From positions 434,001 to 498,000 of the forward strand of contig CAVQVO010000020.1 in assembly GCA_963717115.1 (NCBI GenBank): 64,000 nucleotides of DNA, given 5' to 3'. The notes beneath the pieces are model-generated. The model was given only the letters and a program-made list of their open reading frames with translations, made no database searches and was not told where the DNA came from. This DNA is from JBBQUN01 sp963717115 (lineage in GTDB: Bacteria; Actinomycetota; Acidimicrobiia; Acidimicrobiales; SZUA-35). Each line of letters starts with the position of its first letter. Positions within the stretch are counted from its first letter, which is position 1. Of this stretch, positions 1 to 8,094 are shown one piece after another. A program made the position numbers and the translations under genes.

Positions 1-1737
1 GACGTCCCGGCGTCGAGCCAGGTCCACCGGCAGGTCGTCCGCAAGGATCTCGATCTCGGTGTCGTCGCCATCGATCCCGGCTTCGGGCTCCACTACCTCG
101 ACGTGCCGATGGGTCGACTCGGCGACGAGACGACCATGAACGATGCCGTGCTGTCGGCGCTGGCCGACCAACACGGCGTGGCGAGCCCGGGGGTCGCCCC
201 GAGCGCCCTTCGCTCGCTCCATCCGGCGTTGCAGCACGGTGACCGTTCGATCACCGTCGCCGTCGGTCGTGCCGAGTCGCTCGGTCGTGCCGGCCCGGTC
301 GTCGCCGCCTGGCCCGGGTTCGTCGGGGAGGCCTACGGCATCGCCGTCGACGTCGGCTCGACCACGGTCGCCGGGCACCTCTGCGGCCTCACCTCGGGAA
401 CGATCGAAGGATCGGCCGGGCTCATGAATCCGCAGATTCGATTCGGTGAGGACCTGATGAGCCGGGTCTCCTACGTGATGATGAATCCCGGCGGTGACGT
501 CGAGCTCACGAGGGCGATCCGGGACGCGCTCGACGACCTCGTCGGTCGACTCGTCGACGCCGCCGGAGTCCGGCGCGACCAGGTGCTCGAGGTCGTCATC
601 GTCGCCAACCCGATCATGCACCACCTGGTGCTCGGCCTGGACCCCACACCGCTCGGGACCGCGCCGTTCGTGCTCGCCACCGACGAGCCGGTGACCGGTC
701 CCGCAGCCCTCCTCGGGATCGATCTGCCCCATGCGACGTTCTATGTCGGCCCGTGCATCGCCGGCCACGTCGGCGCCGACACCGCAGCGGCCATCCTGGC
801 CGAGGGGCCCCACCGGGGTGAGCACATGCAGCTGCTCGTCGATGTCGGCACGAATGCCGAGATCGTGCTCGGCGACCGGCATCGACAGTTCGCAGCCAGC
901 AGCCCGACGGGGCCGGCGTTCGAGGGAGCCCAGATCAGCGCCGGTCAGCGAGCGACGACCGGGGCGATCGAGCGGGTGCGGATCGACCCCGCCACCCTCG
1001 AGCCCCGGATCAAGGTCATCGGCATCGCCCCCTGGTCGGACGAGCCGGGCTTCGGCGACGCGGTCGCCGCGGCCGGGGTCTCCGGCATCTGCGGCTCCGG
1101 CATCATCGACGTGGTCGCCGAGATGTACCTGACGGGAATCATCGATCCGGAGGGCGTCATCCGCGGTGAACGGGCCGCCGACTCCGATCGGATCGTCCCC
1201 TGGGGCCGGACCCATTCGTACGTCCTCCATCGCGCCACCGACGACGACGGCCGTCCGATCGAGCTCCGCGTCACCCAGAACGACGTTCGGGCGATCCAAC
1301 TGGCGAAGGCCGCGCTGCGGGCCGGCATCGATCTGCTGATCGAGCACGCCGGCTCACCCGAGGTGGTCGACGTCCGGCTGGCCGGAGCGTTCGGTGCCCA
1401 CATCGACCCCGTTCACGCCATGGTGCTGGGTCTGGTGCCCGACTGCCCCGTCGACGCGGTCCGCGCCGTCGGCAACGCCGCGGGCGCCGGGGCCGTCCAG
1501 GCCCTGCTCTCGCGGTCGGCCCGGGCCGAGATGGAACGGACGGTCCGGGGGGTGGTCAAGATCGAGACGGCCACCGAACCCCGGTTCCAGGAGCTGTTCG
1601 TCGCCGCCATGGGTTTCCCGCACGCATCGGCGCCGAGTCCCCATCTCGCAACGGTGGTGACCCTGCCCCGACGGCCGGAACGCTCGACGACCCCGGGACG
1701 ACGCCGTCGGCCCCGATCCCAGGAGACCAGCCGATGA
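1..1737 (+). CDS. ASKHA-domain corrinoid-activating protein (RACo-like, DUF4445), 5' partial
   Basis: The reading frame is open from base 1, so the N-terminus, expected to hold a [2Fe-2S] ferredoxin domain, lies off the window; 578 residues are visible. The visible part is an ASKHA-type ATPase fold: a phosphate-loop stretch GIAVDVGSTTVAG near the start, a second one, LLVDVGTNAEIVLGD, then GICGSGIIDVVAEM and a C-terminal LAGAFGAHIDP block. This is the family (RACo/RamA-like) that uses ATP to drive reductive re-activation of corrinoid proteins whose cobalt has oxidised to Co(II). Its stop overlaps the start of the next gene, an MttB-family methyltransferase, by 4 bases (ATGA), which fits corrinoid-dependent methyl transfer. 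The corrinoid protein itself is probably upstream of the window. Family assignment is firm; the exact partner is inferred. Confidence 0.88.
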   Translation, partial: DVPASSQVHRQVVRKDLDLGVVAIDPGFGLHYLDVPMGRLGDETTMNDAVLSALADQHGVASPGVAPSALRSLHPALQHGDRSITVAVGRAESLGRAGPVVAAWPGFVGEAYGIAVDVGSTTVAGHLCGLTSGTIEGSAGLMNPQIRFGEDLMSRVSYVMMNPGGDVELTRAIRDALDDLVGRLVDAAGVRRDQVLEVVIVANPIMHHLVLGLDPTPLGTAPFVLATDEPVTGPAALLGIDLPHATFYVGPCIAGHVGADTAAAILAEGPHRGEHMQLLVDVGTNAEIVLGDRHRQFAASSPTGPAFEGAQISAGQRATTGAIERVRIDPATLEPRIKVIGIAPWSDEPGFGDAVAAAGVSGICGSGIIDVVAEMYLTGIIDPEGVIRGERAADSDRIVPWGRTHSYVLHRATDDDGRPIELRVTQNDVRAIQLAKAALRAGIDLLIEHAGSPEVVDVRLAGAFGAHIDPVHAMVLGLVPDCPVDAVRAVGNAAGAGAVQALLSRSARAEMERTVRGVVKIETATEPRFQELFVAAMGFPHASAPSPHLATVVTLPRRPERSTTPGRRRRPRSQETSR

Positions 1738-3257
1738 CCCAACGTCGCACCGGTGGCCGAGCCGGACGCCAACAGCAGCGGCTGTCGACGGCGATCGAAC
1801 GATCGCCGTTCCTGACCAGGAACATCCGACCCTACGAACTGGTCTCCGACGAAGGGCTCGAGCAGCTCGAAGACAACGCCGAGACCATTCTCGAGACGGT
1901 GGGGGTCGAGATCCACGACCACCCATCGGCCGTCGAACGGTTCGTCGCAGCCGGTGCCTCGATCGACGGGGCCCGGCTCCGCTTCCCGCGAGGCCTGTGT
2001 CGATCGTTGGTGGCCACGGCCCCGCCGGTCTACACCCAGCACGCCCGCAACCCGGCCAACTCCGTCCAGGTCGGAGGTGACGCCACCGTGTTCGCGCCGA
2101 ACTACGGCTCCCCGTTCGTCCATGATCTCGACGGCGGACGCCGCTACGCCACCCTGACCGACTTCGAGAACTTCGTGAAGCTGGCGCAGGCCCACCCGCA
2201 CCTGCACGCCACCGGTGGAACCGTGTGCGAGCCGGTGGACGTCCCGGTGTCCACGCGACACCTCGACATGGTCTATGCCCACCTCCGGTACGGCGACAAG
2301 CCGTTCATGGGATCGGTGACCGCCGCCGAACGGGCCGCCGACAGCGTCGAGATGGCCCGGATCGGGTTCGGCGGTTCACTCGAGGACCGGACGGTGCTGA
2401 CCAGCCTGATCAACGCGTCGTCGCCCCTCGTGTGGGACGCCACCATGCTCGGGGCCGCGGAGACCTACGCCGCTGCGAACCAGGCGTGCATCATCACGCC
2501 CTTCATCCTGGCCGGGGCCATGGCCCCCGTGACGGCGGCCGCGGTGGTGGCCCAGACCCTGGCCGAGGCCCTCGTCGGGATGGCGTTCACCCAGCTCGTG
2601 CGACCCGGTGCGCCGGTGGTGTTCGGCTCCTTCGCCAGTTCGATGAGCATGCAGACCGGCGCCCCGACCTTCGGGACGCCCGAACCCGCCGTCGTGCTCT
2701 ACACGGTCGCCGCGCTGGCCCGTCGGCTCGGTGTCCCGTTCCGTTCGGGGGGTTCGCTCACGGCGTCGAAGCTGCCCGATGCCCAGGCCGCGTCCGAGAG
2801 CGCCTCGACCCTGCTGCCGACGGTTCTGGCCGGAACCAACTTCGTCCTCCATGCCGCCGGCTGGCTCGAGGGAGGGCTGACCATCGGCTACGAGAAGTTC
2901 GTGCTCGACGCCGACCAGCTCGGCATGATGGCGACGTTCGCCCGCGGTCTCGACCTGTCCGCCAATGCCCAGGCAATGGATGCGTTCGCCGAGCACCGAC
3001 CGGGCCAGCACTTCCTCGGCACGGCCCACACGCTGGCCAACTTCGAAACGGCGTTCTACCGTTCGGAGACCGCCGACAACGCCAGCTTCGAGCAATGGTC
3101 CGACGAAGGTGGACACGACGCCGCTCGCCGGGCCTCGGCCCACTGGCGAACGACGCTCTCCTCCTACGAGCCCCCGCCGATCGACGCCGCGATCGACGCC
3201 GAACTCCTCGACTTCATCGGCCGCCGCAAGGCCGAACTGCCCGACTCGTTCGCCTGA
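1734..3257 (+). CDS. MttB-family (trimethylamine methyltransferase-like) corrinoid methyltransferase, non-pyrrolysine type
   Basis: This 507-residue protein belongs to the MttB superfamily, which moves a methyl group from a methylated amine or betaine to a corrinoid protein. Recognisable blocks are NIRPYELVSDEGLEQLEDNA near the N-terminus, FAPNYGSPFVHDLDGGRR, TGGTVCEPVDVP and the FRSGGSLTASKLPDAQAASES region. True trimethylamine MttB carries pyrrolysine at an in-frame UAG; this gene has no in-frame UAG, so it belongs with the non-Pyl relatives such as glycine betaine methyltransferase MtgB. Substrate cannot be read from sequence. The start ATG overlaps the upstream stop (ATGA), so it is translationally coupled to the corrinoid activator, and a Sec formate dehydrogenase follows 75 bases later. 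Confidence 0.9.
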   Translation: MTQRRTGGRAGRQQQRLSTAIERSPFLTRNIRPYELVSDEGLEQLEDNAETILETVGVEIHDHPSAVERFVAAGASIDGARLRFPRGLCRSLVATAPPVYTQHARNPANSVQVGGDATVFAPNYGSPFVHDLDGGRRYATLTDFENFVKLAQAHPHLHATGGTVCEPVDVPVSTRHLDMVYAHLRYGDKPFMGSVTAAERAADSVEMARIGFGGSLEDRTVLTSLINASSPLVWDATMLGAAETYAAANQACIITPFILAGAMAPVTAAAVVAQTLAEALVGMAFTQLVRPGAPVVFGSFASSMSMQTGAPTFGTPEPAVVLYTVAALARRLGVPFRSGGSLTASKLPDAQAASESASTLLPTVLAGTNFVLHAAGWLEGGLTIGYEKFVLDADQLGMMATFARGLDLSANAQAMDAFAEHRPGQHFLGTAHTLANFETAFYRSETADNASFEQWSDEGGHDAARRASAHWRTTLSSYEPPPIDAAIDAELLDFIGRRKAELPDSFA

Positions 3258-3332
3258 GCCCGATCCACCGAACCCCGAACCACCCGAAGTGCCTGCCGCC
3301 CGAATCCCGCACCCACCGACCGGAGACTCCCC

Positions 3333-5315
3333 ATGCGAAACCGCACCGACGACCGCACGTCCACCCGCCTCGATCGAACCACCGCTCGCGAGCGCCTGAC
3401 GGTGCCGCTGGTGCGCGACGGCGACACCCTGCGCGAGGCCTCCTGGGACGAGGCGCTCGATCGGGCGGCCGCAGGGTTCCGGGCCGCCGTCGACCACGGC
3501 GGCCCCGAGGCCTTCGGCCTGTTCAGCTGCTCGAAGGCCACGAACGAGATGAACTACGCGGCCCAGAAGTTCGCACGAACCGTGCTCGGATCCAACAACA
3601 TCGATTCCTGCAATCGAACCTGACACGCTCCCTCCGTCGTCGGTCTGGCGACAGTGTTCGGAGCCGGCGGCGGCACCTCCTCGTACCGCGAAGTGGAGGA
3701 GGCCGACGTCATCGTGTTGTGGGGCACCAATGCCCGTGAGGCACACCCCATCTACTTCCATCACGTCCTCAAAGGCATCGGGAACGGCGCCACGGTGTTC
3801 TGTGTCGATCCCCGACGCAGCAGCTCGGCCAAGTTCGCCGACCTCTGGCTCGGGATCGAGGTCGGGACCGACGTGGCCCTGGCGAACGCGATCGGCCGCG
3901 AGATCATCCATGCCGGTCTGGTCGACCGGTCGTTCATCGATCACGCAACGGTGGGCTTCGACCGGTACGCGGCAACCGTCGAGCCCTACACACTCGACCG
4001 GGCCGAGGCGATCACCGGCGTGCCCGGCGCGGCCATCGCCGAGGTGGCGAGGGCCTACGCCTCGGCCGGCAAGGCCCAGATCCTGTGGACCCTCGGTATC
4101 ACCGAGCATCACAACGGTGTCGACAACGTGCTGTCGTTGTGCAACCTGGCGCTGCTGACCGGGCACGTCGGTCGTTGGGGTTCGGGCCTCGTGCCGTTGC
4201 GGGGCCAGAACAACGTGCAGGGCGGCGGCGACATGGGCGCGCTTCCCGACAAACTCCCGGGCTTCCAGAGCATCGACGACGATGCCGGCCGGCAACGGTT
4301 CGAAGCGACGTGGGGTGTCGCGCTCGATCCCCGTCCGGGTCTCGATCTCACCCGGATGTTCGAGGCGATGGACGACCGGACCCTGCGGGCGCTCTACGTG
4401 ATCGGGGAGAACCCCGCCGACTCCGAGGCCGACATCGACCACGCCCGGGCGCGGCTGCGCGGCCTCGACACGCTGGTCGTGCAGGACATCTTCCTGACCC
4501 GGACCGCCGAGCTGGCCGACGTGGTGCTGCCGGCGTCGGCCGGGTGGGCCGAGTCCGAGGGAACCGTGACCTCCAGTGAACGACGGGTCCAACGGGTGCG
4601 AGCGGCGATCCGTCCCCCGGGTCAGGCGCGCGACGACATCGACATCCTCGTCGACCTCGCCGCCCGCCTCGGTCGGGTCTGGCCCACCACCACACCGCAG
4701 GGCCTCTGGGACGAGCTGCGGTCGCTGTCGCCGATGCACGCCGGGATGAGCTGGGATCGCCTGGAGTCCGAGCAGGGCCTCCAGTGGCCCTGCCCGACCC
4801 TCGATCACCCCGGCTCGCCGTTCCTGCACGGCTGGCTCTGGGCCGACGACCTCGACGGGCATGCTCCCGCCCCGTTCAGTGTGTGCGAGCACGCCGGACC
4901 CGACGAGGCGCTCACCCCGGACTTCCCGTTCCGGCTGACCACCGGCCGCGTCCTCGACTCGTACAACACCGGGGTCCAATCGTCGGGTTTCGAGTCGCCG
5001 ATCCGGTCCGGCGACGCCCTCGACGTGAACCCGACCGACGCGAGGTCGCTCGGCATCGTCGACGGGGAGCGGGTCCGGGTGAGCTCGCCCCGCGGCCAGG
5101 TCGAGATGGCGATCCGATTCCAGCCCGACCTCCCGCCCGGACTCGTCTTCACGACGTACCACTTTCCCGAGCTGGTCGACATCAACCGGCTCACCAACGA
5201 TGCCTACGATCCCCGATCGGGGACGTCGGAGTTCAAGGCGGCCTCGGTCCGGATCGATCGCCTCGAGCGCCCGTCCTCCGGATCCCGCCGGTCGCCCGAG
5301 GGTGCCGATGCCTGA
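3333..5315 (+). CDS. fdhA: Formate dehydrogenase catalytic (Mo/W-bisMGD) subunit, selenocysteine-containing, lacking its own N-terminal Fe-S domain
   Basis: This is read as a single 660-codon gene in which the in-frame TGA at 3621 is selenocysteine (residue 97). The local protein, NNIDSCNRT-U-HAPSVVGL, is the classic FDH active-site block with Sec followed by His98, and the same frame continues without a break into FGAGGGTSSYREVEEADVIV. The active-site arginine block RGQNNVQGGGDMGALPD (Arg290) and a C-terminal molydopterin-binding domain (YNTGVQSSGFESPIRSGDAL) are present. The usual N-terminal [4Fe-4S] domain is missing: the protein starts just before TVPLVRDGDTLREASWDEAL. That domain is found on the gene at 7077. 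A GGAG lies a few bases before the ATG. The stop overlaps the next start by 8 bases. Product: formate oxidation to CO2, electrons passed to the NAD-reducing subunit. Without recoding it would be a 96-residue fragment and an orphan 553-codon frame. Confidence 0.9.
3621..3623 (+). other. UGA recoded as selenocysteine
   Basis: This TGA lies in frame between two parts of one conserved formate dehydrogenase. It sits exactly where family members have Cys or Sec, between NNIDSCNRT and HAPSVVGL. The following hairpin has E. coli fdhF-like geometry. selA, selB, selC and selD are not in the window. Confidence 0.88.
3636..3652 (+). promoter_or_regulatory. Bacterial SECIS element (SelB-binding hairpin) in the FDH reading frame
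   Basis: Eighteen bases after the UGA the mRNA can fold as GUCGUC-GGUCU-GGCGAC: six pairs (one U-G) closing a GGUCU loop. From memory of the fdhF sequence, E. coli fdhF has the same loop bases and the same 18-base distance. Bacterial SECIS elements are recognised by SelB through this apical loop. The fold is read by eye and was not scored with a SECIS tool. Confidence 0.85.
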
Positions 5316-7080
5316 TCTCCACCTCACCGACGACCGCGCCGACCAGGGCGAACGCGAAGCCATCGACCGGGTCGTCGATGCCGCCCACCTCGACGGATCG
5401 GGCTCGGCGGTCATCGAGGAGACCGATCGCCTCGTCCGTGCCGGAGCGGCCCGTGCCGCCGGCCTGCGCCATCTGGTCCTGCCGGCCCTGCACGCCCTCC
5501 AGCGGCAATCGGGCTGGATCTCGCCCGGCGGGCTCAACCACCTCGCCGACCGCCTGCAGGTGCCCCCGGCCGAGGCCTTCGGGGTCGCCACGTTCTACGA
5601 GATGTTCCGGGTCACCCCACCCGATCACGACGGTCCGACGATCCGGGTCTGCGTCGACGCCGCCTGCCAGATCGCCGGCTCGGCCGACACGATCGAGGCG
5701 CTGCGGGCCGAGGGGCACGACGTCCATCCCAGTCCCTGCCTCGGGCAGTGCGAACGACCGGTCGGGGTCTTCGTCCAGCGTCGTCGGCACCAAGGCCCGG
5801 ACTCGACCGGTCTCGACCCGGCCGAACCGACTCCGGCCGACCCCCTGCCGCAGCAACACGATCCGGGCCTGCGCCTCCTCCGCAGGATCGGGCGCCACGA
5901 TCCGTCCTCGCTCGAGGGATACGTCGGCCTCGGCGGTTTCCGGGCGCTCGCCGCAGCGTTCGCACTCGGTCCGACCGGGGTGATCGCCGCGATCGAGGGC
6001 GCCGGCCTCAAGGGCCGAGGTGGTGCCGCATTCCCCACCGCGACGAAATGGCGGGCCGTCGCCGCCGAGGACGCCGATCAACGCTATGTCGTCGTCAACG
6101 CCGACGAGTCCGAGGTGGGGACCTTCAAGGACCGCCACCTCCTCGAACGGGATCCGTTCGCGCTCGTCGAAGCCAGCGTGATCGCCGGGTTCGCCGTCGG
6201 GGCCACCAAGGGCTACGTGTACGTCCGGGGCGAGTACCCGCTGGCCGCCGAGCGACTCCAGGGGGCCATCGATGCCTGCCGGGAGGCGGGATTCCTCGGT
6301 CTCGGTATCGCCCGTTCGAGCGTCGACTTCGATCTCGAGGTCCGCCGTGGAGCCGGGGCGTACATCTGCGGCGAGGAGACGGCGCTCCTGGAATCGATCG
6401 AGGGGTTCCGCGGGGAACCACGGCAGAAGCCACCTTTCCCGACCACCCATGGGCTGTTCGGTTGCCCCACCGTGATCAACAACGTCGAAACACTCCTCAA
6501 CGTGCTCGACATCGTCGCCGACGGCCCCGAGGCCTACGCCGCGCTCGGGACACCCGACTCGACCGGGACCAAGCTCTACTGCGTCTCGGGGGACATCGGT
6601 CGGCCCGGGGTCTACGAGATCGAGTTCGGCACCACGCTGCAGGAACTCCTCGACCGGGCCGGACCGGCCGTCGGGACTCCGGCCGCCGTCCTGCTCGGCG
6701 GTGGGGCGGGGACCTTCGTCCTGCCCGATGCGTTCGATCTCCCGCTCACGTTCGAAGACACCCGCGCCGCCGGTCACTCCCTGGGCTCGGGCGTGGTGAT
6801 GGTGTTCGCCGCCACGACCGACTTCGGGGCCGTCGTGACCCGACTCGCCCGGTTCTTCCGGGACGAGAGCTGTGGTCAGTGCGTACCGTGCCGGATCGGC
6901 ACGGTCCGTCTCCACGAGGCCCTCGAACGCTCGGGCGGTCGGCCCACCGGGACCGAGATCGCCCTCATCGACGACCTGGACCGGGCGATGAAGGACGCCT
7001 CGATCTGTGGGCTGGGGCACACTGCGGCCACCGCCGTGCAGTCCGCGATCGCCCAAGGGCTGATCGGAGCGCCGACATGA
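5308..7080 (+). CDS. NAD-dependent formate dehydrogenase diaphorase subunit, NuoE-NuoF fusion
   Basis: This 590-residue protein joins two complex I-type modules. Residues 1 to about 160 are NuoE-like with [2Fe-2S] ligands Cys115, Cys120, Cys144 and Cys148 (CVDAAC and CLGQC). Residues about 190-590 are NuoF-like, with the FMN/NADH site GAGLKGRGGAAFPTATKW at 231-248 and the [4Fe-4S] motif SCGQCVPCRIGT (Cys522, 525, 528) plus Cys567. It should pass electrons from formate via Fe-S clusters and FMN to NAD+, as in soluble FDHs such as FdsABG. I start it at ATG 5308, which overlaps the fdhA stop by 8 bases; an upstream in-frame ATG at 5200 would add 36 low-complexity Arg/Pro residues lying inside fdhA. 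It overlaps the following gene by 4 bases. Confidence 0.92.
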   Translation: MPDLHLTDDRADQGEREAIDRVVDAAHLDGSGSAVIEETDRLVRAGAARAAGLRHLVLPALHALQRQSGWISPGGLNHLADRLQVPPAEAFGVATFYEMFRVTPPDHDGPTIRVCVDAACQIAGSADTIEALRAEGHDVHPSPCLGQCERPVGVFVQRRRHQGPDSTGLDPAEPTPADPLPQQHDPGLRLLRRIGRHDPSSLEGYVGLGGFRALAAAFALGPTGVIAAIEGAGLKGRGGAAFPTATKWRAVAAEDADQRYVVVNADESEVGTFKDRHLLERDPFALVEASVIAGFAVGATKGYVYVRGEYPLAAERLQGAIDACREAGFLGLGIARSSVDFDLEVRRGAGAYICGEETALLESIEGFRGEPRQKPPFPTTHGLFGCPTVINNVETLLNVLDIVADGPEAYAALGTPDSTGTKLYCVSGDIGRPGVYEIEFGTTLQELLDRAGPAVGTPAAVLLGGGAGTFVLPDAFDLPLTFEDTRAAGHSLGSGVVMVFAATTDFGAVVTRLARFFRDESCGQCVPCRIGTVRLHEALERSGGRPTGTEIALIDDLDRAMKDASICGLGHTAATAVQSAIAQGLIGAPT

Positions 7081-7979
7081 CCCCGCCGATTCCCCCGTCC
7101 GACGACGGGTCGCTGCTCCACGAGACCGAGGTGTCGATCACCGTCGATGGGCGCGCTCGGCTCGTGCCGGCCGGGCGGACGATCCTCGAGGCCTGCACCG
7201 ATGCGGGGATCGAGACCCCCACGCTGTGCTGGGCGGCCAATCTCACCCCGGTCAACGTCTGTCGGCTCTGCGTGGTCGAGGTCGAGGGTTCCCGCACGTT
7301 GGTTCCCTCGTGTTCCCGCACCGTCGACGAGGGCATGGTCGTCCTGACCGACTCCGAGCGCGTCCGCCACAGCCGGCGCATGGTGCTCGAGTTCCTCGGT
7401 TCCGGCGTCGACCTCACGCAGGCCGACGAGCTGACCCGTTGGAGCGAGTCCTATGGGGCCGACCCCGCACGGTTTGGTCCGGCGGCCCAACGGATCGACG
7501 AACCCGTCCGGATCCACGACTCGCTCTACATCCGGGACTACGACAAATGCGTGCTGTGCTACCAGTGCGTCTCGGCCTGCGGCGACGACGCCCAGCACAG
7601 TTTCGCGATCGCCGTCGCCGGCCGGGGGTTCGGCGCCCACATCTCCACCGAGTACGACGTGACCCTGCCCGAATCGGCCTGTGTCTACTGCGGCAACTGC
7701 ATCGGGGTCTGCCCGACCGGCGCGCTCCAGGTCAAGACCGAGTTCGACCTGCGAGCGGCCGGACGATGGCGCGAAGACGAGCAGACGGTGACCACCACGA
7801 TCTGCTCGTACTGCGGCGTCGGATGCACCCTCGAACTGCACGTCCAGGACGACCGCATCGTGAAGGTCACCTCCCCCCACGATCACGAGGTGACCAGCGG
7901 TCACCTGTGCGTGAAGGGGCGCTTCGGCTGGCAGTACGTGCAGCCGACCATCACGAGACGGGACCGGCCGCCGGCCTGA
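7077..7979 (+). CDS. Formate dehydrogenase Fe-S subunit: the detached N-terminal half of an FdhA, ending in the Mo-enzyme [4Fe-4S] domain
   Basis: This 300-residue protein holds three Fe-S modules in the order seen at the N-terminus of single-chain FdhA proteins. They are a [2Fe-2S] domain (Cys51, 62, 65, 79), a two-cluster ferredoxin domain (Cys158, 161, 164, 168 and Cys202, 205, 208, 212), and the molybdopterin-oxidoreductase [4Fe-4S] domain (CSYCGVGC at 243-250, Cys278). The chain stops right after LCVKGRFGWQYVQ, where a normal FdhA would run on into the Mo domain encoded at 3333. Lys280 in LCVKG matches the lysine that links cluster and molybdopterin in E. coli FdhH, so a key electron-path residue is supplied in trans. 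The start overlaps the previous stop (ATGA). It ends the operon; 115 bases follow before the next gene. Confidence 0.9.
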   Translation: MTPPIPPSDDGSLLHETEVSITVDGRARLVPAGRTILEACTDAGIETPTLCWAANLTPVNVCRLCVVEVEGSRTLVPSCSRTVDEGMVVLTDSERVRHSRRMVLEFLGSGVDLTQADELTRWSESYGADPARFGPAAQRIDEPVRIHDSLYIRDYDKCVLCYQCVSACGDDAQHSFAIAVAGRGFGAHISTEYDVTLPESACVYCGNCIGVCPTGALQVKTEFDLRAAGRWREDEQTVTTTICSYCGVGCTLELHVQDDRIVKVTSPHDHEVTSGHLCVKGRFGWQYVQPTITRRDRPPA

Positions 7980-8094
7980 CGGTCGGGTGGATCTGCCCGG
8001 CCGACGCGACTTCAGCCGGGGACGGAACCGACCGAAAACCGAAGTTGGGACACCCGGCCTACAGATTCGCGGCCCGTCGCGCCGATAGAGCGGT

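Noticed and set aside
1734..3257. Pyrrolysine-containing MttB
   Set aside because: There is no in-frame UAG in the gene and no pyl genes in the window.
3621..3623. TGA as a true stop or a nonsense mutation in fdhA
   Set aside because: The position is the Sec/Cys active site and the SECIS hairpin has matching loop and spacing; chance placement of both is very unlikely.
2376..5591. A minus-strand open frame of 1071 codons
   Set aside because: It is antisense to the MttB-like and formate dehydrogenase genes, with biased shadow composition and no motif.
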